From the NCBI RefSeq assembly GCF_001522545.3, contig NC_031770.1, positions 7,157,321 through 7,221,320 of the forward strand: a DNA stretch of 64,000 nucleotides, given 5' to 3'. A program made the translations under genes and the position numbers. The DNA is from Parus major. Its lineage: Eukaryota; Chordata; Aves; Passeriformes; Paridae. The notes below the pieces were generated by a model, which was given only the letters and a program-made list of their open reading frames with translations, was not told the origin of the DNA and did not search any database. Each line of letters starts with the position of its first letter. Within the stretch, counting starts at the first letter, position 1. Shown in pieces: positions 11,879 through 25,503 of the stretch.

Positions 11879-14590
11879 TGTCAGGTTGGAACTAGTCTAC
11901 AATTTGTTGACTGTTAAAAAGCAAATCTGGTCCCAAGACTGAGGAATTTAGGGTGAGTTATTTGACCCACAGAGGTATGAATGTCAGAAATCTTGTCAGC
12001 ATATAGGTACCGATATTTTATCCCCATCCTAGGGGCTTATTTTCATAAATCCACATTTCTGCCAGGAAATTTAAATACCAAATTTTTCTTTGCCAGTTGA
12101 AATTCATTATAGTCTACTTTCAGTAAAATACACAGCATAATGTATGTTTTGGTTTTTTCAGTAGTTACTGTAATTAGTCCCCAGCCACAGGCTCAGAGCA
12201 GGCGATTAGAGAGAGCATCAGCAATGGATCCTTAAATGTTCTTTAGCTGTTGGGAAAAGGCAGACATGCATTTCTGTGGTACCAAATGCTGGCAGAATTT
12301 TCAGGACTTAGCCAGTGAACAAAAGTGACATGTTTCTTCAGTGACGCTGCCCTGGTTATTGCTTCTGCCATTTCTATTTCAGTATCATTTTTTGAGACTT
12401 TCAAAAATCAGTGGTTTGACTCTTGAACTTAAATGTACTTTTGGAGATAACTGATCACTACTAGAGATTTCCTCTTTTTTATTTTTTGGTTAACAACAGC
12501 TAGAATGTAAAAAAATTGAAAAAAAAAGGAACAATGACAACCACAAACCCCACCAACATCCTTTAACCAGTTTGGATTTGGTATTATGGCTCCTTATCAA
12601 CACTGGAGGTGGATGTCTACATCCTCACATGGTGACAATCTTAGCTTTTTATGATCCATATGAGTGTGACCAGAAGTTCCTTCAACATATTGGACAAACA
12701 GGGAAATGCAGTACCAAGAAGTCATGAGAATTCTTCTCTGCCTAATTTGCTTTTGTGGACTGAAATTGGTTGTGGAAACTGGCTCATGGCTGCCATCCAA
12801 ACCTCCAGCAGCTTAGGAAGAAGAATCAAAAGCAGCAAAGGAAGCAGCTTGTTGGAGGTTGAATTCCTGAAAGCACATCAGAAAGGTGCTTCAAAATAAT
12901 TCAGACTCTTTTGAATATCAGGTGAAATCACCATGGTCCTCAGAGGAGCTGCAGGAAGAGGAGAGAGCAGAATTATTTTTTTCATGACACATCATAACAT
13001 TTTCCCTTGTTACACTCTAGAAGGGTGATGTATAGATATTTGTTCCCTCTTTCTTTGATCTTGTGCTGACTTTTAGCAAAGTGTTATCCATAAGTACAGA
13101 ACTGGTCTTCCTTTAATTTAATAGCTAATCTTCAGGAGGTATGTTTTCTGGCCCCTTGCAAATGGATATTAAAATATTTTGGCTTCTCATCCCAGTGCAT
13201 CCATGTCACCAGCACTGCAAGAGTATGGACACAAAAAGTATGTCAGGTTACTTTTGATGTATTTTCAGCACCTTATAATTATGGATGACTTCAGATCAAA
13301 TGTCACAGACTTCAAGTGAAATAGAGCAATCTAAGAAACCTCAGAAGAGTGATGTAGGATGCTTTTTAACAGAGACAATAATGTGATGACTGAAGAGATG
13401 ATGTGTCCAGTAACACTACCAGACAATACCAGAGTGAATGAGCTGCAGATGAGGTGAGAAAGATACTTCCATCCAAAGCTGCAGAAGCACAACAAATCCA
13501 TAGGCTGGGCATCAAAATCACCCCTCAAGTGACTCTTCAACCCTGGAGCTGCTGTAAGGAGTGTACCAATGTCCTACTGATTAAGCCCCAAGGTTTAATT
13601 CTCATCTGTGTGTTCTTCCAGACTAATTTTTTTCTTTTCCCTTTTTCTTGTACTTTATATTTTTCCCAATGTCCCAGTGTGGACACCACCACTTGGCTTT
13701 CCTCGTGGGGATGTGGAGCCACATCTGCCTGTGGTCGATCATACCAGGCATTAACGAAGCTTAGCAAGCAGAACATCCAAAGGGGGGCAGTAAGGTCATC
13801 TTAAAACTCTTCCATTGTGTCTCCTTGAGAAGAGTGGGAGTGGAGCATGTTGTTTAGGCATCTCTCTGATGCAGGGAGCTAAAGCACCAGAAAGACAGAT
13901 GACCAGCTTCAGGAGATTGGAGAACTTCAGGTGTCCTTGGCAGAGAAGTTGGATCTAAATCTGTTTATAAAGCATGTTTGGAGGAAAATTACAGATGGAA
14001 GATGACAGTTAAGCATTTTGAGGTGCGTTGATATATTAAGAGTACTTCAGATGATGAAAGTAACAACACACTGAGGTCTGACTGGCAGTGGCAGGATTAC
14101 AGCTTGGATAAATGGGGATGGAACAAGACTTCAGTGCTGTGAGCAGCTTCCTTGAAAGAGAAAGGATTACTCATAGTTCACAGTCAAGAATTTTGGGGGG
14201 CTAGAAAGAAAAAGGGATAGTTGAAAAGTAAAGTTGAATGATGAAGACCTTGTGCACAGAGCAGCCCCATCACACACACAACTGTGCTGTCCTGGAAGGA
14301 CCACATGCCATTTGTTTTGGACTCCCACCAAGGCAAGGAGTTGTTAATCTAGACATCTGTAGATCACATCAACTGTGCATAGCAAGGAGCACAACATTGC
14401 TACTCATAATTAATGCTACTTCACATGTAAATTTATTCACAGAGGCAAAAATGCTGTGAATATATTTTATACTTCGAATACGGGCAGAATGAAGTAAGGA
14501 AAAGGTGATGTCATCATATTTATGGGGGCTCATTATAGAAACTTGTATTTTCATGAAGCATACATCAGAGGCCCAGGGAGAAGGCAGTAC

Positions 14591-14647
14591 CTTAAAAAGA
14601 TAAACATACCTTATAAAGATAAACATACCATAAAAAGATAAACATAC
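14591..14647. repeat. 19-bp tandem repeat, three copies
   Basis: The unit CTTAAAAAGATAAACATAC is repeated at 14591, 14610 and 14629 with one or two substitutions per copy. It contains GATAA motifs in every copy. Confidence 0.92.
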
Positions 14648-17600
14648 CTTCAGCATGGTGTTCAATTCATGCTTTTACTTTTTTCCCCTCAGCCACTTAA
14701 AGCCCACTAGAAATTGTCCTCATTAGAGTATCACTTGACAACAACACATCAAGTGGTTTGCTTACAACAATGGGATTTTAAAAGGAAGCTAAAGTGTAAA
14801 TCTTTAAATTAAATGAATACACCAGAGTTGTTAAGATTATTTTATGAATACTTCTCAGTGAAAGGAGAACACAGCTAGGAGGCAGAAATCTTAACACATA
14901 AGAGTTAGTGTCTGGAAACTGTACAGAATTATTTAGCTAATGCTTGTTAACTAGGTGCTCCTTGCACTTAACCTTATTTTCTAAACTCAGACTGTGCCTA
15001 ATATTTACCTGCAGGTAATGAGGTAATGTTATATTAGATGTGGAGGACACCTACTTATTTTTTGGTCTTCTTCTATTTTCAGACCTTGGCATTCTAACAG
15101 CTTGTCAGGGAGAGGCATGTGGAATGTGATTGTTATTGGAGGTGGCTGAAAATGTCTGTTACAGCATTTTTTGCACAGAAGATGGGGGATTGGTTCAAAA
15201 TTTGTGGAGGGTATCTTATTTTCTTAGTTAAAAGCGGAATTCTTTCGAGGATCCAGCCTCCATTTCTCCTCAGTCCTTTTATGCCCGTGGTTTGGGGGCA
15301 GAGACTAGTTTTTGGGCTAAGAAATTTTACCTTGAGATTTATAGTGATTTACAAGATGAACCTTTCTTAAAAGAGACAACTTTACAAGAGGGCACTGGCT
15401 AAGTATCTGTCTGCCCACAATGTACATGAGCCTTCATTACCATATATAAGCTTCTAGGAGACTTTCACATTTTTCAAGACTTGTAGCCTGAACTTGTTTC
15501 ATTTTATTTCACCATTTGTAAAATACATCTTATTCTCATTTATCGGTCTTTCCTGATCTATATTTGTGCTCATTTTAGTCAGGGCTGAAAGAAGTCTCAG
15601 CATAAAATCATAGCTGTTCTTTTCATCAGTCCAGCCCTTCTTCTGGCACACTGTGCTGCCTTTCCAAAAATATAGCTCTCTTCTGCTCCCCTTATGTGTC
15701 TGGAATAGTCTTTTCCTTTGTATGCAGCCTGAGCCCTGTAAACATGGACACAGCAGGAGTCCTTTAATAAATTAGCTGTTAGCACATTCAAAACTTCTAA
15801 ACGATGGGGTGTTTTGCTGCAGTCAGGGAGGAATTTTCATCAGATCAGAAGTTGTTATCACGCTGGGAGTTACAGCTCAGGAAACTGCCACCAGTGTTAT
15901 TAGCAGCAGATCCCTGGCATGCCAGGGGAACCCAGAGATCAATGTTTAACCCTTCCACTGCCCTTGTTTACTTAACTGGTCACCCAAATGAGCATGAGAG
16001 AAATCCACCCATAGGCACTGTGCAGAGAAATCAAAGAGTTTTCTCTAGCGATGGAGGTCTCCATCGTAGAAATGCAAGCGATCAAAAGCATTATTTTAGT
16101 GCAATAACCTTTGGTACTGAGTCAAACCCAGTGGCAGGAGGCCAGCATGGATACCCCATATCTGTTTTTATTTCCTTCCCTGTATCACAGGCTTTGCAGA
16201 GCAGCTCTAAGCAAGATGCCAGTTGCATTGGAGATGATGTAGTCGGAAATAGATTCCTGCAGGATTATAGGTGCGATCACAGTGCCTGACTCCTGAGACC
16301 TCTCTCAATAACAAGCCCTCTTATTGATTTCCCTTTACATTGAGAAGTGAGGGGATCAGAGGAGATGGATATAGATAAGCACATTTTGATGAGGACTGCT
16401 TAGAGTCTGCTGAAAATCCCATTGCTTTGGAAAGAGCAAAATCCCCTGTTGCTTCCCAAGCTATTAATCTGTTTGTGATTACTTCATTAAAAATACCTCT
16501 GACTGTTCTTATAGCATTGTCATTTATAGATTTAACCACATAATCATCTCCTGATATTTGCTAGCTATTTTTTGTTCCCTCTGATTTAATTAAATATTTT
16601 GCCATCAAAGACTTAAGTGATGCATTCAGATAATGGCCACAGGTAGTTGTTTTAACAAGAGAGTCACCACAGAAACTTCTGTTTTAATACCATCCTGGGA
16701 TGACCATTCCCTGTCAGACTGTAAGAAAAGCAGTGTCATATTAGGGTAAACCTCACCACTTTCAGGGGAAATCATGTAAATACCAAGCAGACAGGAGTTT
16801 AGCAGCAGAAGACAGGAAAAAGACACAACTGTTTCTTTGTAGACTATCCAGCTGTGTATTAGGTATAATATTCCTAGGAGTGGTTGCCTCTGTAAATGGA
16901 AACAGACGGGGGAAACTCTGTATGCCTGCCTAACCTCTGCTCATGCTAATGAGAAAATCCTTGGCCTGGGTTCAGTCAGCGTTGCTGTTTTCCTTGGAAG
17001 GCTCACTGGGCATCTTACATGGTATATAATGCACAATGTCTGCCTAAATAATGCTTTATGAAGTGTTTTGTGTATATCTGTTCTTAGAGATTTGGCATTG
17101 TCTGTTGGGCTTTTATAGTATAGGCCTTGAAAAACAGCCATCCTCCAAAAAAGAAAACCACCAGAAAGCAGAGACCCAAACAGCCTCCCAACACAGCAGC
17201 TTTGGTAATTCAATACCACCGCCCATTCCTTTGCTGTTAAATTGATGCCTTTTGGCCCCTAAAATCATGAGCCAGACAAAAGAAGTAGAAAGGACCCCAC
17301 AGCTTGAAAATTGAAGCTGTTTTGGCCTCTAACAAAAGCCTTTGCTTTGAAAAAAAAATAAAATATTAAACTACTTAAGGAGGTAATTCTCAGGCACTGA
17401 AGTCAGCTAAGATACAAAAAAATGAAAAATTAAAAAAAAAAAATGTCAAAACAAGCATTGCAAGATTTTTTTTTCTGTCAGGAAATTAAAACAGTAGTTT
17501 GTTGATGCTGATTCTGATGCAGATTCAGCACTGAAGAAAAATGTGTCCCAAGGGGCAAATTCCCCACCTTACACATCAGCAATGATCTTCCAGTTTAATG

Positions 17601-18224
17601 TGTGGTTCTGCCCTTTCCTGTTTCCAGGCTTATGTGAAGAGAATTGGGCCAGGGTCTGGGGAGATGGGGAGGAGGAGGAATGTGGGGTGTGTGTCCTGCT
17701 CCCTTTTATTATTGATTTCCCAAAATTAGAAGTCTTTTTCTAATAGAGAGGAGGCTTAAAAGCAATCAATAGTGTTTATCTTACAAGATGGTAGTTCAAA
17801 CTGCAGTGGAAAGTGCTGTAAATCACCCTTTCCCTTCCTACTGCTCATCTCATTTAGTGCAGCACTGCACAACAACTCCGGGTTTTAATGCTGTGAGTTT
17901 CTTAATTAAGCACTCCTCAAATATGTTAAAAATAATATAAAAGTGTTAGTAAGGCATTTCTGGCTTTATCTCCCTCCCCCAGTACTCATATTCTGTTTGC
18001 AACTCACTACAACTTAACTATGTGTCTTGTATTGGAAAGAAGTTTTTTTGGTTCATTTCACTTTATTATATTTCAGCAGAGCTGTGACATCCACTTAGAT
18101 ATCTTTACTGCAATTGTTTTATGATGAGATCAGATTTCCACTGTAGATACATCACAAAAACAAGAAAGAGAAAATTTAGGCCACCTTGCTTCATTTTGGT
18201 AAGCTGCTGTAGCCTGGCTTCACT

Positions 18225-18376
18225 GGAGAGAAAAAAGGAGGAAAGAGGAAAGAGGAAAAAGAGAAAAGAGAAAAGGGGAAAGAGAAAAGGAAGAAGAGAA
18301 GAGAAGAGAAGAGAAGAGAAGAGAAGAGAAGAGAAGAGAAGAGAAGAGAAGAGAAGAGAAGAGAAGAGAAGAGAAA
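18225..18376. repeat. 152-base polypurine tract with (GAGAA)16
   Basis: There is not one pyrimidine on the + strand from 18225 to 18376. The 3' part, 18296-18375, is 16 uninterrupted copies of GAGAA; the 5' part is irregular A/G sequence. The tract creates false Lys/Glu/Arg-rich (+) and Ser/Leu/Phe-rich (-) frames. It is a likely length-variable microsatellite and could form triplex DNA. Confidence 0.97.
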
Positions 18377-21300
18377 TCAATCAAAATAGCACCAATTTAA
18401 GGCAGACTGAACTTTTTAAATAAACATAACTTGAACATAAAGGAAGTAGATTGTTCTTAAAGTTATGATGGGACAAAAAGCCCATAAAAACTCTTAAAAA
18501 CTGTGATTTGTCTTATTTCAACAGAAATTGTTTTGGTTCTTCTGATTGAAAATATTTTTAATGGCTACTTTCTGTAGCTTTCAGGCTTCAAAACCTGTCT
18601 GTGGCTATCTTACTTATTGAAAACAACATTTTATTTTTAAGTTGTACTGATGTTCCCTGAAGGAATCCTATCTGCAGCACCTCCTGACTCACCAGCTCGC
18701 ATTGTGGACCCTTAGATCAACCAATTCAGACTCACAGGAGTTGGCAACAGGCAACATGATTGAAGTAATTACCTTTCCAGATAAACACTGATAACAGGTC
18801 AGGTTGATACCTTATATATAGGAAGCCCTACAAAGGCTTCTAAGGCTACAGGCAAAATCCTCTCAAGATTATTTTTGAGTTTTCTTGAGCCTTTTTCCTT
18901 AGTGAAGGAAAGGTTAGGATAGTGATAGCTTTGTGACTGGGAGCTCCAGCTGACTGCAGCTCCTTGGCTTGTTCCATGCCTGGCAGCATTGCAGCAGCAG
19001 GTTCTTCATTTCACTGGAATTATTCCCCAGTGCAGCATTCCAGGCTCCCGTGGAAGAGCTCTGCAGAGAAGTGAAGCCCAGAAACACAAATCCCAGTGGC
19101 AGTACATCCTGCAGCACATGGCAAGTGCAGCAGAAAAAAGCGTGTTCCCAGAGCTGTTCCTTCTGCTGCTGCTTGAAATCATCAGAGCTGATTCTTTGAT
19201 GTTCCAGGAGAAAATGACCCATTCTGCAAAGATTGCACCTCCCTTTTCGGTGTAGTAAAGAGAAAATATCCATTTAGAGACACAGGTAATGGCAGGAGGG
19301 AAGTGACCTCTCTCCCATGGAGGCAGAAGGGTGCAATGGTCATCACAGGTGAGCCTGGCCCAAATCCCCTCACAACTGAAGAAGCCCAGCTGAGTTCAGT
19401 GTGAAAAGGTCACAACCAGAGCAACTTTGCAAATCATATCAGGGAGTTTCAACCAGGTCACCTGCCTCTGCTTTGGTGTTTTTCTGGTGTTCCTCAACTG
19501 CTGAAGAATGGATAATGCAGTCTTGCTGCTGCCAGCTCTAGTGATATTTGATGTTTCTCTGAAAGCTTGAGCTTTGAAGGCTTACAAGACAAAGATTTAT
19601 TTTTTTTAGCCTATTTCATGTGTGCTTTTAATATGTTCTAGCCTTTTGTAGTTGGAAAACACAGGTGAGAGCATGACCTGAGTTCCTAAAAGCTCAGAAA
19701 TGACAAGGCAGAAGAGATGCCCACATTTATTAGTTATAGTGAGATGCTGTGATTTTTTAAGCTGTCACCATGATTAAGGCTGTAAATATGGTGTTTACAG
19801 CCACAGTATGTTTTTAGTTCCACAGGCAATGTGAGGCAGTAAGAACAGAATGCTGTTATTCCCACAGAAGTTCAATCACTCCAACAGAATTTCTTAGTAG
19901 GCAGAGTTGCCTTCTAAGGAGAAGGATTCCATCTTCATCCTGCAAAAAAACAAAAATCTTCCTCCCCCAAGATAGTATCATCTTACCATTGATCAAGAGG
20001 CAGGTGAAACCATCAGATGATATCCCTTGAAAACTGGCATTTTTAGAGATGATTTGAAATGTTAGAGTTATAGGAGTTCCATTATCTGTATTATAAATCC
20101 ACATTTTAGAGTTGTAATTTAACCATACACAGTCACTGTGCTTTGACTCTTGGCATAAAAATCACAGCCCTAGAGGAGATATTTTTATAAGAGAAGATAT
20201 TTGAGGAAATTTATTTGACTTTTCAGAGACTTAGACATGTTCAAGTTATCTCTCAGCACATTAGTCTTACAGAAGTGAAATTTGAGTGAGTAACCAGGCA
20301 CAAGAATGTGGAGCTTTGGGTGGGTATGACACGACCCACAGCAAGTAGTAATTTGTTTTTGATGATAACAAATAATGTAAATGCAAGGACATGCTGTGTG
20401 GTTTTTAATGTGGGACTACTGAACATTGGAGTCAGAAGATAAATCAGGTGGTGTTGTCTCCAGGATCAGCTTTGTGGATGCTCCACGTGTACTTGCAGGA
20501 GAAATCAGAAGTAACAAATCTGGAAGGAGCTGCTTGACTCCATAGGTGTTACAGTCATGCCCTGGCTGTGTGATGTGGAAAAGGGCCACAAATTACCCTT
20601 TCTGTGAGATCAACAACTCCCTGTTCTCTCGAGACTCTAGGATGCAGAGAACCAAGGTTGCAGGGAATAGGCTGGAGTTATTAAAAAGAGGTGCCAGACA
20701 GACTCACATCTCTTCTGGGAGTTGGCTGTTGGAATTAAAATGGTTTATCTACTACATTTGCATGAGATTTGCTTTTATTCTTTCTTTTGTTCCCCCTCCA
20801 CCTACAGCAGATATATACAGCTAGTGTAGAGTGTTACATAAGTCTGTAACTTACTATTATTGAATAATCTATATATCTGGAATCCTGACAGTGCCATATG
20901 GATTTTTTAACACCAAGCATTACTGAACCTTTGGAGAAACTGCATGAAAGTGAGGTGCCAGGCCAGAGGCTTTGCTGTGGGAAATTGCTGTAGCCCTCCA
21001 GGAGCCACACTGACTTGCACCAGCCCAGCCCACTGTGTCACAGCAGCTGACTCTGCTCTGCCTTCCCTGCTCTTTCCCCATTTCTGTCCAGTTGAAATGA
21101 GATGAAGACGTTGCTTTCTGAGAGGGAAAGACTGAGAGCTCTCCACAGAGCCAGGCAGAATTAGAGCAGGAGCTGAGCAATGTTTTGACAGGCCCAGAGC
21201 ACCCTGCATTTTGAGCAAGGGGCCCCCCAAAGCTCAGTTTGGCCGTGCAGGTCCTGCACAGCCACACAATGATGGAAACTGGTGTGGCATCTCACTGTGC

Positions 21301-22754
21301 TTACCTTCTGGATAAGATATGCAGTGCAGCTGCCCCCCAGAAAAGTTTGTGAGCTGACACAGTAAACCCTGTAAAAGGTTTCATCTGTTCAAAGTCATTC
21401 AGTTCAAATATCCTTCCTTTCTTTTCTTTCTTCCAAATTAATTTCTCTGTTTCAAGTGGAGCAAATGGGTCCAAACTTTATGGAGCAATGTTGACTACAT
21501 CAGATATTTCCCACTCTTGTTTTCCTTTCTCCATTAATAGGAGAATAAATAATGGTTATAATAAATAATGAAATAATAAATATACCTATCAGTTATGGAG
21601 GGTATAGTAGGGGAGTTGTTAATAGAGATGGGTGCAGTGTGTTACAGACAAGGTTCTTGAAAACTCTTTGAATCTGAGCATCCAGAAAGACTTTTACCTG
21701 AGAAATTCTTGGCTAGGTTAATCCCACACAGACTAATTTATATTATGCATAAGTGTGTGTTTAAACAAGTACAAGGCATGCATAAAATATCTCCTGATTT
21801 GAGAGCTATAACAAGGACAGAGTGTATTACCACCAGGACGGCCAGGAAGCTGGAAACATGAGGCTGACCTGTTCACAGGTGGTACTCAGGCCAGCCGTAA
21901 GTCATCACTGTTCCTCTTAACTAATCAGGAGAATGATGTAGTTTTATTGGTTTTTGGTTATTTTAGACTTTCCCCTGTGAATGTGATCATGGAGAAGCAA
22001 TTTTGTGCAAGGCAGGGACAGCCAGCCTTATTTTTTTTCAAAAGAGATGCAACAGATGTGCTTGTAGGTACAAAACATGGCCCTTGTGAAAGCTCTCTGA
22101 GCATTCATTTGGGACTGAAAACTCACGGTCATAGCATCTCCTCAGTCACAAAGGATAAAGGGGGGGAAAAACAAAGTCCAGTCAGAGGGGATTAGAGGGA
22201 AGCAAATCACAGCAATGATAGGGATAGATAATGGTGATACCATCAAGTTCTTACTTAATCATCTTTTCACATAATCTCCTTTTCACCAGGAGATCAGAAA
22301 ATAACCTGAGATCTACAGCTCTCACAAAGATGAAAGGGAATCCCAGACCTGTGTTACATCCATTACACCTGTTGCAACTTGTACAGGTCAAAGAGAGTGA
22401 GGTAAATCACAGCTAACACTAGTGAGCCACTCTGATCAAATATTTCATGCAAATGAGGAGAGAGCAATAAAGTGTTTACAATCTCTCTATACAATGTTAA
22501 TTACAGAGTTTTGAAGGAACTTTATACCTGTATGTCTATATTGTGAAGGACTCAGTAATGAATGTGTTGCAGAAAATTTCCAGCTGGAGTCCAAATAGGA
22601 CCATTTAAAGATGTTTTACTGAACAGAAGTGCCAAATCTCTAGGCTAGGTTTTGGCAGTGAACCAAAAATACTTTCCACAAGAAGTGATTATTATGTATG
22701 ATTCATACAGTGTGTCCACATGAGTGAAAATAATACTGTTTAGCTCTCAGTGCT

Positions 22755-22808
22755 CAAAGTGCTTTTACATTTTCAAAGTGCTGTGCACACATTACTTAAT
22801 TAATGGAA
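22755..22808. mobile_element. Possible ancient SINE/MIR-like fragment
   Basis: CAAAGTGCTGTGCACACATT followed by ACTTAATTAAT resembles the aaagcgctttacaaacattaattaat segment of an old amniote SINE. The copy is short and diverged; a chance match is possible. Confidence 0.35.
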
Positions 22809-25319
22809 TAAAATAAGTTACATTTTTTATGCATTTAGCATTGACATTTTGACAAAAAATGCTTTTGGAGACTTTATGTGCATCAGTGCATTTGAGCAGC
22901 TTCTATAAATTGTTCTGATGTTCTCAATTGAATTTGAGCAGCATCTTAGTAATTTAGATGCATTTTACCTTATGACAAGCAGATAGATAGAATGAAGGTT
23001 ATCTGTTGATAGCAACGTGCCATAAAAAAGGCAACTTCTTGTCCTTTCTAGTAAATCATAAATCTGCTCACTTGCTTGTGCTCTGCAGCCCACAGCAGAA
23101 CTAAACACACTGGTGGAAGTCAAAACCCACTAACAGCCATCATTGGTATTCTAACTACAGAAACAGGGCTCCCTCCAGAAGATGGATTTTGTGGAGTTGG
23201 TATAGCCAATGTTGGCCATAGGGGCTTGGTAAAGTGCTGGAACATCTGCTGGCTGTTTTCAGAGGACTGTCAGCCTATTACCACCTATTAAAATTAATTT
23301 AAAAGTGATCCCTTAGAGATGAATCTCATTTTTCCCTTATGATCCTTATGAAAAGTGCTGGCATCCTGTCGACATTTATATTGCATTGTTTGTTTGGATT
23401 TTTTTCTAAACAACCTATATTAGAGTTGAAATATCTTCCATGGAAGGCATCTGTCAGTCGTATCAAGCTGCCTTAATGACATTTTACATGATGTTTTGGC
23501 TGGATTGCTGTTCCAGCTCACAATTCCAAATCCATAATCATATCTGCTCTCAAGCACTGCTTTTCCTCATTGGTCCCAGCCTCTCACAGCTACAAACATC
23601 CCAAAAGCAGCCATTCCACAAGTTATCCCAGTCACCAGCTCAAGTTCTTGAGTGCTTGGGAATAAGTGTTTTACATCCAATTTGCCTGGCTTGCTGCTCA
23701 TTGTTCCTCCTGACCTCCCTTCTGATCAGCAAGAAACATGCAGAGGTTGCATTTAGGTCATGCAGATTCCTGGCGCAGATTCTTTCAGGATGCTGGGAAT
23801 CAAGCATTGCAAAATCTTACAAAAATAGCTCATCAGCCTACAGTCACTATTTAACAAAAATGGCATTATTTTGTTGAGCCTATCTGAGTGTTTCAAGTAC
23901 AAATAAGGTGTACCTCTAGACATGCAGTAAGCAAATGATCTTGAGCTGATGACATTTTTGGAAGAGACACTGGAGTGGGCATCCTGGGAATGGAAGTGTT
24001 TTTTTCTAGCAGCACTGTAAATTTAACAGCATCCTCTTTTGTCTGGTTCTGTCTTTTTCTGGTGGCAGAAAGATTATCTTCAGTATTAGAATGAGACACA
24101 TGTAGTATTTAAGAAAATCAGCCTTTGTCCTTGGAAAATGGTCTTTAATAACTTGCATTAATGAGATTAATTTGATCTCTAAATAACAAATAACTTAAAA
24201 CATTTTCTTCCAGGAGAGTGATCAGGTAATATTTACATAAATGAGATTTGGTACAGGTTTTAATAAGAGCAATGGTTTCAGAACTGTTTCAGGTTATGCC
24301 ATGTGACCTTTATTCTTGAGAAAGAAGGTCTGTTAGCCCTTCACTTTGCTTCCACAACAGGAGTTTCAATGACCCTATTGGGCAGGATTTAATAACTTTC
24401 TATACTAGTGTTCTCTCTACCCATGTCTTCTCAAATAGAGGCTATATTGAGGTGCTGGGAGGAGAACTTGCAGTACATTGCTGCAGGTTAGGTGAGCACA
24501 TTTCACCCCCTAAAAGTGCAGCTTTTATAACATCTGTTGGATTTTTGGAATCCTAGATGTAGTCAGACAAAATTGGTGAGCAAGTGCTGCTGTCATCTTC
24601 CCAGCAGGGTGGGAAGCATTTGGTTGCACTGAGGCAAAACCCCTGTGAAATCATCAGCCTTTGGATAAAGAGTGACAAATGTGAACATTAATGGAGGATG
24701 AAGGTGAGAGTGATAAAAGAAGTGATAGCAAATGAAGGAAATTCTCAGTGGGAGTTTTCTTCTGGACTGCTCTCATTTACATTAGGTCTGAGAGACTTCA
24801 TCAAGTCATGTATTTTGAAAAGCTTTCTGAGGTGAAGCTTTCTGGGGTTTAGATGCTTATATAATTTTGTATGTGAGAGTCATCTGCCCTCTTTTGATGA
24901 AAATACTTGTAAAAGTTGAATTTAATATTTGATCCAACTTTGTAGGATCAGCCAGATTTTTTTCCTTTGTCAATAATTTAGAAAATACCATGAAAACAGC
25001 TGGAAAGTAACCCAGCCCCTGAGGTGGAGTGAAACCTTTGCTCAACCTCAATGAGAAAATTTAGCATGACTGCCATTTTAATCTGCCTGCACTTAAAAAG
25101 TTGTTTAAACCACAGTCATCTTCCAGGAATTGTTTCTCCTACCCTTTTTCTGCAGTTCAACTATAGTGCACCCTTCAGAAGCCTCGGCAACAACAGTAGG
25201 GAGCTTTGCTTTCCAGGACAATGGATCCCCATTGCTCTTCCTGCTGGTTCCCAGTGTCGTGCGGTGCTGCCTCCTCCTGGCACTGGCTCTAGCATCCAAA
25301 CTTTACTTACTCTTAATTT

Positions 25320-25503
25320 AGCCACTGGAACAGCTTGCCCAGAGAAATTGTGGATGTTCCATTCCTGGAAGCATTCAAGGAAAGGCTGGATGGGGCCCTC
25401 ATCACCCTGATCTAGTGGGAGACATCCCTGTCCATGGCAGGGGGATTGGAACGAGATGATCTTTAAGGTCTCTTCCAACCCAGACCTGTGACTTTTTGAT
25501 TCT
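25320..25503 (+). mobile_element. CR1 retroposon 3'-end fragment
   Basis: This is sense-strand CR1 3' sequence, from GGAACAGCTTGCCCAGAGAA through AAGGAAAGGCTGGATGGGGC and CCATGGCAGGGGGATTGGAA. It ends near TTTTTGATTCT, close to the true 3' terminus. It is one of the better-preserved pieces in the window. Confidence 0.9.

Noticed and set aside
18105..18423. Reading frames of 91-100 codons on both strands
   Set aside because: They are low-complexity translations of the purine tract and (GAGAA)n.
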